Positions 58,009-64,000 of a stretch of 64,000 nucleotides of DNA are shown here, piece after piece. Made by a program: the position numbers and the translations under genes. The notes beneath the pieces were generated by a model that ran no database searches, was not told the DNA's origin, and saw only the letters and a program-made list of their open reading frames with translations. Source of the DNA: Hevea brasiliensis (lineage: Eukaryota > Streptophyta > Magnoliopsida > Malpighiales > Euphorbiaceae); the NCBI RefSeq assembly GCF_030052815.1, contig NC_079503.1, positions 53,858,735-53,922,734 of the forward strand, read 5' to 3'. The first letter of the stretch is position 1. Each line of letters opens with the position of its first letter.

Positions 58009-58494
58009 CTAGTGTTCCAAACCTGAATTAGATTGATACCTACTAGTCAAAGTAACAGCATATGCGATATCCGGCCTAGTACACAACATTGCATACATTA
58101 AACTTCCAATAGCTGAAGCATATGGAATCATGTCCATCTTATCTCTTTCTTCAGGTGTCTTTGGAGACATCTCTTTAGAAAGGTGGATACCATGTCTCAC
58201 TGGTAACAATCCTCTCTTAGAATCAAGCATGTTAAACCTCTTTAACACCTTTTCCAAGTATAGACTTTGGGATAAACCAATTATTCTTTTCTCTCTATCT
58301 CTATAGATGCGAATCCCAAGAATATAGGTTACCTCCCCTAAGTCTTTCATGGAGAATGCATTTGACAACCATACCTTTATAGTTGTCAACATACCTGTGT
58401 CATTACCCATCAACAGTATGTCATCCACATATAAGACAAGGAAAGTGATAGCACTGTCACTAACCTTCTTATATACACATGGCTCATTCCTCAT
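58009..58494 (-). pseudogene. Copia B reverse transcriptase, C-terminal half
   Basis: MRNEPCVYKKVSDSAITFLV and LYVDDILLMGNDTGML with the active site YVDD intact. Then SMKDLGEVTYILGIRIYRDR, GLSQSLYLEKVLKRFNMLDS and CTRPDIAYAVTLTSRYQSNS. It overlaps the next frame by a few codons; a one-base shift near 58490 separates them. Confidence 0.9.
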
Positions 58495-59515
58495 TTTTTA
58501 TAAAACCAAAGGATTTAATGGCTTCATCAAAACGGATATTCCAACTCCTCGAAGCTTGTTTCAACCCATAAATGGATCGCTTTAGCTTGCATACCTTGGA
58601 ATCATCTTGGGATTCAAAACCCCTATGTTGTTCCATGAAAATGTTTTCTTCAATATATCCATTGAGAAAAGCTGTTTTGACATCCATCTGCCAAATCTCA
58701 TAATCATAGTATGCAGCTATTGCTAATAAAATCCTAATTGATTTAAGTATGGCAACAGGTGAGAAAGTCTCCTCATAGTCGATTCCTTGCCTTTTGCGAA
58801 ACCTTTTCGCTACTAGCCTTGCCTTATAGGTCTCTACCTTTCCATCAGAACCAATTTTCTTCTTGAAAACCCATTTGTTCCCTATAGGTACAATACCTTC
58901 AGGTGGGTCAATAAGATCCCAAACTTGATTCTTATACATGGAATCAATCTCGGATTTCATAGCATCAATCCATTTTGAAGAGTCTATATCTGATATAGCT
59001 TCTTCATAGGTAAGTGGATCTTCTCCATGATCTACTTCTTCATGAGTAGTCAACTCTTGTTCTTCTTCATGAAGAAAACCATATCTCACTGGTGGGTGAG
59101 ATACCCTGGTTGTTCTATGAGGAACAGCTGTAGATGTTTTATCAACGGGTATAGGTTGACTAGATGGATCTATATCCATCTGATCTGTTGGTTGGTCAGA
59201 ATTCTCCAATTGTAACTCTATTTGCCTTCCTTTACCTCCTTCTTGAACAAACTGTTGTTCAAGAAATGTGGCATCTCTATTTATCACAACCTTTTGTGAA
59301 GTAGGCAAATAAAAATAATATCCAAAACTATCTTTTGGATATCCAACAAATCGACCTTTTTCTGATCTGGTCTCCAATTTATCAGTGTTTAGCTTTTTGA
59401 TATAAGCTGGACAACCCCAAATCTTAACATGCTTAAGACTTGGTTTTCTTCCATGCCATATCTCATAAAGTGTGGAAGAAACTGATTTTGATGGAATCCT
59501 ATTCAGAATATACAA
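58484..59515 (-). pseudogene. Copia B integrase C-term and reverse transcriptase N-terminal half
   Basis: A 343-codon open frame. YILNRIPSKSVSSTLYEIWH, KHVKIWGCPAYIKKLNTDKL and RFVGYPKDSFGYYFYLPTSQ are the integrase C-terminal (GKGY-type) region. A spacer with HRTTRVSHPPVRYGF follows. Then the RT starts: SSKWIDAMKSEIDSMYKNQV, VPIGNKWVFKKKIGSDGKVE, YKARLVAKRFRKRQGIDYEE, QMDVKTAFLNGYIEENIFME and KLKRSIYGLKQASRSWNIRF. All of these are in the usual copia order. Confidence 0.92.
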
Positions 59516-60240
59516 AGCTGATTGTAATGCAAATCCCCAAAGAAGATTGGCATATCAATATAGCTCATCATACTACGTACTATATCCAATAGGGTATGAT
59601 TTCTCCTTTCAGATACACCATTCAGCTGTGCGTTCCTGGAGGAGTCAGCTGAGAAACAATGCCATGCTCTCTCAAGTATTCATCAAATTCAGTACTCAAA
59701 TATTCACCTCCACGATTTGATCGAAGAGCTTTAATACTCTTTCCTGTTTGATTTTCTACTTTAGATTTAAATTCCTTAAACTTTTCAAAGGATTCATGTT
59801 TGTATTTCATCAAATACAAATACCCAAACCTTGATTTATCATCAGTAAAGGTAATAAAATAATGAAAACCCCCTCTAGCCATTTCTTTAAATGGACCACA
59901 TACATCACTATGTATTAGCTCCAAAATATTTTCAGCTCTTAGCCCTTGTCCAATAAAGGGTGATCTAGTCATTTTGCTCTGAAGGCAAGATTCACAAGTT
60001 GGAGTAGGCTCAGAGCCCAATGAGGATAGAATCCCCATTTTCTCCAGCTTTGCAATCCTATCTTCTGCAACATGACATAACCTTAAGTGCCAAATATATT
60101 TTGAACTTGAGTTGGTTTTCACCATGGCATTGCATTCTTTTAGATCACTTGCATTCAATTTGTGTTTGTCATTATTATCCAAATAATAAAGACCATCATT
60201 CATATAACCCGAACCAACATATTTATTTCAAAAATAAATA
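59516..60240 (-). pseudogene. Copia B integrase zinc finger and core
   Basis: The frame 60203-59622 has WHLRLCHVAEDRIAKLEKMG (HX3H region) and TCESCLQSKMTRSPF (CX2C), so the zinc finger is complete. The core begins ELIHSDVCGPFKEMARGGFH (first Asp) and FTDDKSRFGYLYLMKYKHES. It then reads KALRSNRGGEYLSTEFDEYL, where the second catalytic Asp (SDRGGE in relatives) is Asn, a G-to-A change. HGIVSQLTPPGT is followed by a shift, and the third acidic residue region near 59600 is out of frame. Confidence 0.9.
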
Positions 60241-60647
60241 TTGCAAACATCATCTGTGAACTGAAATTTATAGCCATTTCTAGTCAAACTAGATATAGAA
60301 ATGATGTTCTTAAAAGCATCAGGTACATATAAAATATTATCCAAACACAAAACATGTCCAAACATGTAAAAAGATTTAGATCATATGGCTAAAGCTTCAA
60401 CAGTTGAGCCATTGCCAATCCGGACTCTAATATCTTGAGAACGCAAGCTGCTACTGTTTGCTAGTTCCTGCGTATCATTAGAAATGTGAGAACTAGCACC
60501 AGTATCTAAAACCCAAGCTGTAGATGAACTATGAGTATCATCAGAATCTAAATAACAAGATATGGACATACCTTCCGAAGGTGTATCCTTCTTGTCCTTC
60601 AGAGAAGCAAGATACTCAGGCGGTTCCTTTTCCAAAGGCCCATCCTT
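60241..60647 (-). pseudogene. Copia B protease
   Basis: The minus-strand frame 60635-60381 contains TAWVLDTGASSHISNDTQEL, the copia aspartic protease site D-T-G-A-S, intact, and RVRIGNGSTVEALAI. The continuation (LVLDNILYVPDAF-type, near 60360-60300) is visible beyond a stop near 60380. The protease would cut the copia polyprotein. Confidence 0.88.
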
Positions 60648-61414
60648 TTAGCAGTGGAAACACTTTCCTTTACCTCCATCAGCTTTAGTCTTCCTTTTCT
60701 GTTTAGTTATTTTCTTGGAAGGACCAGGAATCTGAGGTTTCTTTTTCTTATTGCCCTTCTTCTTGTTGGACTTTCCAGCAGAAGAAGATACAACCAAAGC
60801 TACCTTTTTTCCTTTATTGCCTAGCATATTCATGTTGAGTAAACCAGCTAAGGTGCATTCCTATTTAGTCATATGGAAATTTGTCACAAAATTCCCAAAA
60901 GACTCAGGAAGGGACTGAAGGATCAAATCCGTCTGTAGTTGGAAATCCATGTTGAAGTCAAGATGTTCCAACTGCTCAATCAGCCGAATCATCTTGTGGA
61001 CATGATCCCCAACATTCTGTCCCTCAGACATCCTCATACGGAATAGCTGTCTAGATATCTCATACCTAGCATTCCTGCTGTGCTCACCATACAACTCTTG
61101 TAGGTAAAGGAGGATCTCACTCGCACTCTGCATGTTCTCATGCTGCTTCTGTAACTCATTACTCATGGAAGCAAGCATGTAACACTTAGCTCTCATATCA
61201 TGCTCCTTCCACTTGTCCAAAGTTTCATGTTCCTCTTGTGTGGCCTCTGGAGGTAAGGGATCAGGAACATTTGAATCGAGAACATATCCTATATGTTCAA
61301 GGTTCAGGACAAGTTTAAATTTCTTAGCCAATCAGACAAATTAGGTCCTATCAACCTATTGTGATCAAGTATGCTTGCAAGGATATTAGATGGTGGTGGT
61401 TGTTTTGTGCTCAT
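60648..61414 (-). pseudogene. Copia B gag
   Basis: The start is ATG 61414: MSTKQPPPSNILASILDHNR, with LSDW near 61330. A one-base loss near 61312 shifts the frame to KKFKLVLNLEHIGYVLDSNV. Then KCYMLASMSNELQKQHENMQ, YGEHSRNARYEISRQLFRMR and LILQSLPESFGNFVTNFHM follow. A lysine-rich stretch (KKGNKKKKPQIPGPSKK) comes next. The zinc knuckle starts KCFHC and then hits a TAA, with the His and last Cys missing in the following PLEKEPPEYLASL. It would package RNA; this copy should not. Confidence 0.88.
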
Positions 61415-62979
61415 TTTTATCAGAAAATTAACTACAGAAAATAACCAAATTAATTAGTAAATGTATCATGTAATTAACCAAAATGATTATGGTATTTTAA
61501 TCAAATTGGTCCTCCCACTAACTTAGCGAATCCTACACTTCCAAAGTAGAAAACGGAAATCCCAGTTGGATAGATTTCTAGTGGGTGATTGAATTCTTAT
61601 AATTCTATTGATCATCCTCAGCTACATCCATTATTGGAATTACAATAAACTATAAGTGAGCAACTCCTTGCCCATCACATCTCATGTGAGGTTCAATCCT
61701 TTACCTAGCCCCTAATGCTCAAAATCTCAGGTACATCCATTATTGACTTATCTTGCATTAGTTAAGTTGATCCCATTGAGCCAGTAATTATGCAAATAAT
61801 TTTAATATCCTCAGGTACATCCAATATTGGCCACTAAACCATTTAAATATTTACAACATCTCATGCTTAACAATTATTCTTAAGAAAATCTCTTAAATTA
61901 ATTGTATCTTATGCAACTATTTAAAATTTCTTAAAATAATTGACCGAATGGAGGGCCTATGTTATAATTACTTTAATTATAGCATTTCCAACTTAATCAT
62001 TTGTTTGGAAGATTTTATGGTCATTCTAATTACTATTAAGGTCTCACTTTGCACATTATCCAACTAGCATGCATATATCATATAATAGCATACATTCCCA
62101 TACATCTCATGCATTCATGGATAAGCAATAAATATGGTATGATCATGGACTTTCTAAGGAATTCAATTCTGAGCCACCAAGAATTGAATCAGGGCATTCT
62201 TAGGTGCATTTCATTCATTCATTCATTTTACAAGAGTTGCTGAAGGAGTACATAATCAACACTTGATCTTGAATTCCTCCCACTGGTCCCACCAATGCTC
62301 TTGACCTCCTTGAACTTCTTGCAATCCAATATTACATGGTAATCCTTGGCATACCAAGGCGAATTTACAAGAACTTAAATAAATGAAATTACAACCCAAA
62401 AATTATTACAAACTTAATAATACATGCCCAAAATAAATTAAAATAAATTAATTAATTTACAATCCCAAAGAAACATAAAAGAAATAAATCCAATCACATT
62501 GGTCTTTTATAGTCCATGATCATCCATCATGCATATCACTATTTAACAATTAAATAAAACATACATACTTAAATTAAATTGAATATCTCATATTCAACTT
62601 AAAAATCCAGATTTGAATATGATTCAAATAAATTTAAAAATTCAGATTTGAATCTCATTCAAACAAATTTAAAAATTCAAATTTGAATCACATTCAAACA
62701 TTTTTTAAAAAAATCAGATTTGAATTATAATTTAATTGTGTGATCAAAATTACTAATTAAACACTTTAATTAGTCAAAGAATAGGCCTTAGATCATACAA
62801 CAATTGCAGAATTAAAAGCCAAACCTTGAACCACCCATGGTAGCCAAACCATGCGCACCATTGATGGTGTTTTTTTAAATATGCCGCCACCTTGCTTTGC
62901 AACTAGCAATGATCTTTTGATCTCATGATCAAACACACAATTAAATCATATAATCAACAATCTAAATGGCAAATATAGT
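61415..62979 (-). other. Untranslated leader of copia B
   Basis: A 1.56 kb noncoding, AT-rich leader between gag and primer site. It holds three spaced copies of a 'cag(c/g)tacatccattattgg' type motif (near 61620, 61727 and 61813) and a 35-base tandem array at 62603-62727. No coding frame is supported. Confidence 0.6.
62603..62727 (-). repeat. 35-base tandem array in copia B leader
   Basis: 'cagatttgaat' or 'caaatttgaat' recurs at 62608, 62643, 62678 and 62715, spaced 35, 35 and 37 bases, within AT-rich units that also share 'cattcaaaca'. Confidence 0.8.
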
Positions 62980-62992
62980 GGCTCTGATACCA
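62980..62992 (-). promoter_or_regulatory. Primer binding site of copia B
   Basis: GGCTCTGATACCA on the plus strand is TGGTATCAGAGCC in element sense, two bases from the LTR. It pairs with initiator Met-tRNA. Confidence 0.92.
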
Positions 62993-62994
62993 AT

Positions 62995-64000
62995 TGAAGG
63001 AACGGAAGCGTGAAAAACACAAGTTTATACCTTGTGAATTCAAAAATTTTAACCTAGGGTCACATGCATCATGCAAGATTTATTTTTATCTATTTGATTT
63101 CAATGATAAACAACATATTAAAACTCTTTTAATATGTTTTTGGATTTGTATTTGCCATTTAAGGTTTTAAAATTAATTTTAAAACCCTAGATTAAATCAA
63201 GAACGATTACACTAACCTCTTGACGCACTGCAGCGTGTCTGCGCCTTTGAGATTCGTCTTCAGGACACCAGATGTTGTCCCTCTAGCTTGTCCACACCAA
63301 GAACACCTATGGCAGCCCTTGAACAGCTTCTAAAGCTTTTTCTATTAATTAGAAATTCAAGTTCTGCTTTTTAAGAGATTAGAGATGTAAACAGGACACT
63401 AGAAACAATTTCTAGTGTTCTTAATTCAAGAGGTTGATGGCTAATATCTTTGAATTGATGACAGATGAAGAAGAATAGATGAAAAGCCTCAAAGTGGCGT
63501 GAAAAAGGAGAGGAGTGGCTGCTGGTTGCTTTTCTTTTGATAACAACACTTAAATAGCTAGGTTAACACATTAAACCCTTGCCACATGTCACCCTTTGAT
63601 TAGCTCTAGGTTTAAGTGACCCAATCACATTGTGCCAAGTGTCAAACCTATATTTAATCTTGATTTTAATCATCTTACACAATTAAAAAACATTTGGCAA
63701 GCTTATGTGTAATCTCATATGTCACCATCTCATGATGCCACGTGTCACACTGTGAAATGACCAAAATGCCCCTATGTCTTAATTTTGAGTTCTTAACCCA
63801 AAATAATTATTTTTCTTCTTCTAATTAATTTATATCAAATATAAATTAATTAATTAATCTCTATTAATTAATTTCTCATTAATTAAATTCATATTTAAAC
63901 ACTTTAAATATAAATTTAATTTATACTACACATCCAATAATCTAGATTTGGTTTCAAGTCATGCTAGGGACTTCGCAATTTAATTGCAAACCAAACCTAT
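62995..64000 (-). mobile_element. Copia B 5' LTR, truncated by window edge
   Basis: Starts TGAAGGAACGGAAGCG and matches 55325-56330 nearly base for base. About 1.1 kb remains off the window. Confidence 0.92.

Larger units (their letters stand above)
55325..64000 (-). mobile_element. Copia B: reverse copia element, 5' LTR cut by window edge
   Basis: Plus-strand order: 3' LTR 55325-57429, pol and gag in reverse, leader, primer site, 5' LTR from 62995. It is inserted into the RT of copia A between bases coding for conserved residues. The bases before it are GAATC; the partner is off the window. Gag and RT motifs together with the 2.1 kb LTRs suggest the Angela/TAR-Tork group (inference). It carries about eight frameshifts or stops. 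Confidence 0.93.

Overview
The window is nuclear DNA from a flowering plant. It is AT-rich and has no intact host gene, and it is built almost entirely of LTR retrotransposons nested inside one another. Ty3/gypsy chromoviruses (Tekay/Del-like with LTRs of about 3.5-4 kb, and one CRM-like element with 0.8 kb LTRs) and Ty1/copia elements (2.1 kb LTRs) are both present. Plant-type short introns in the one host gene remnant, initiator-methionine tRNA primer sites and the retroelement families all fit a eudicot. I cannot name the species.

Left edge (1-3176). A degraded copy of a plant WD40 gene of the TANMEI/EMB2757 (DSE1, ASTRA-associated-protein-1-like) type lies on the minus strand. Five exons with intact GT-AG introns can be traced, carrying two in-frame stops and two frameshifts. 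It is cut off in exon 5 by a reverse-oriented gypsy LTR that runs off the left edge.

Middle left (3176-28006). A reverse gypsy LTR (N, 3176-5529) with an integrase tail is followed by an unclassified repeat (6533-7720). Next comes the 3' LTR of an old reverse gypsy element O (7721-10991 and 24485-24667), followed by its decayed pol (to 28006). Element A (10992-24479, forward, duplicated target CCTTG) is inserted in O's LTR. A kept 4.0 kb LTRs but lost protease C-term, RT and RNase H, and its 3' LTR grew to 6.5 kb by a 2.4 kb tandem duplication.

Right (28007-64000). Everything here lies inside copia copy A, which split O at the protease active site. Gypsy element G (29633-53531, target CAAAC) sits in copia A's LTR. 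G itself holds a 3.96 kb solo LTR H (32560-36518, target AAAAC) in gag and a complete reverse Tekay-like element J (40093-52244, target ATTTG) in integrase. Copia copy B (55325 to beyond 64000) is inserted in copia A's reverse transcriptase. The order of events is therefore O, then copia A, then G and copia B, then H and J.

No element is coding-competent as read: all carry stops, frameshifts or lost catalytic residues. Many nonsense changes look like C-to-T (or G-to-A) decay of CAG, CAA, CGA or TGG codons, as expected for methylated, silenced plant repeats.
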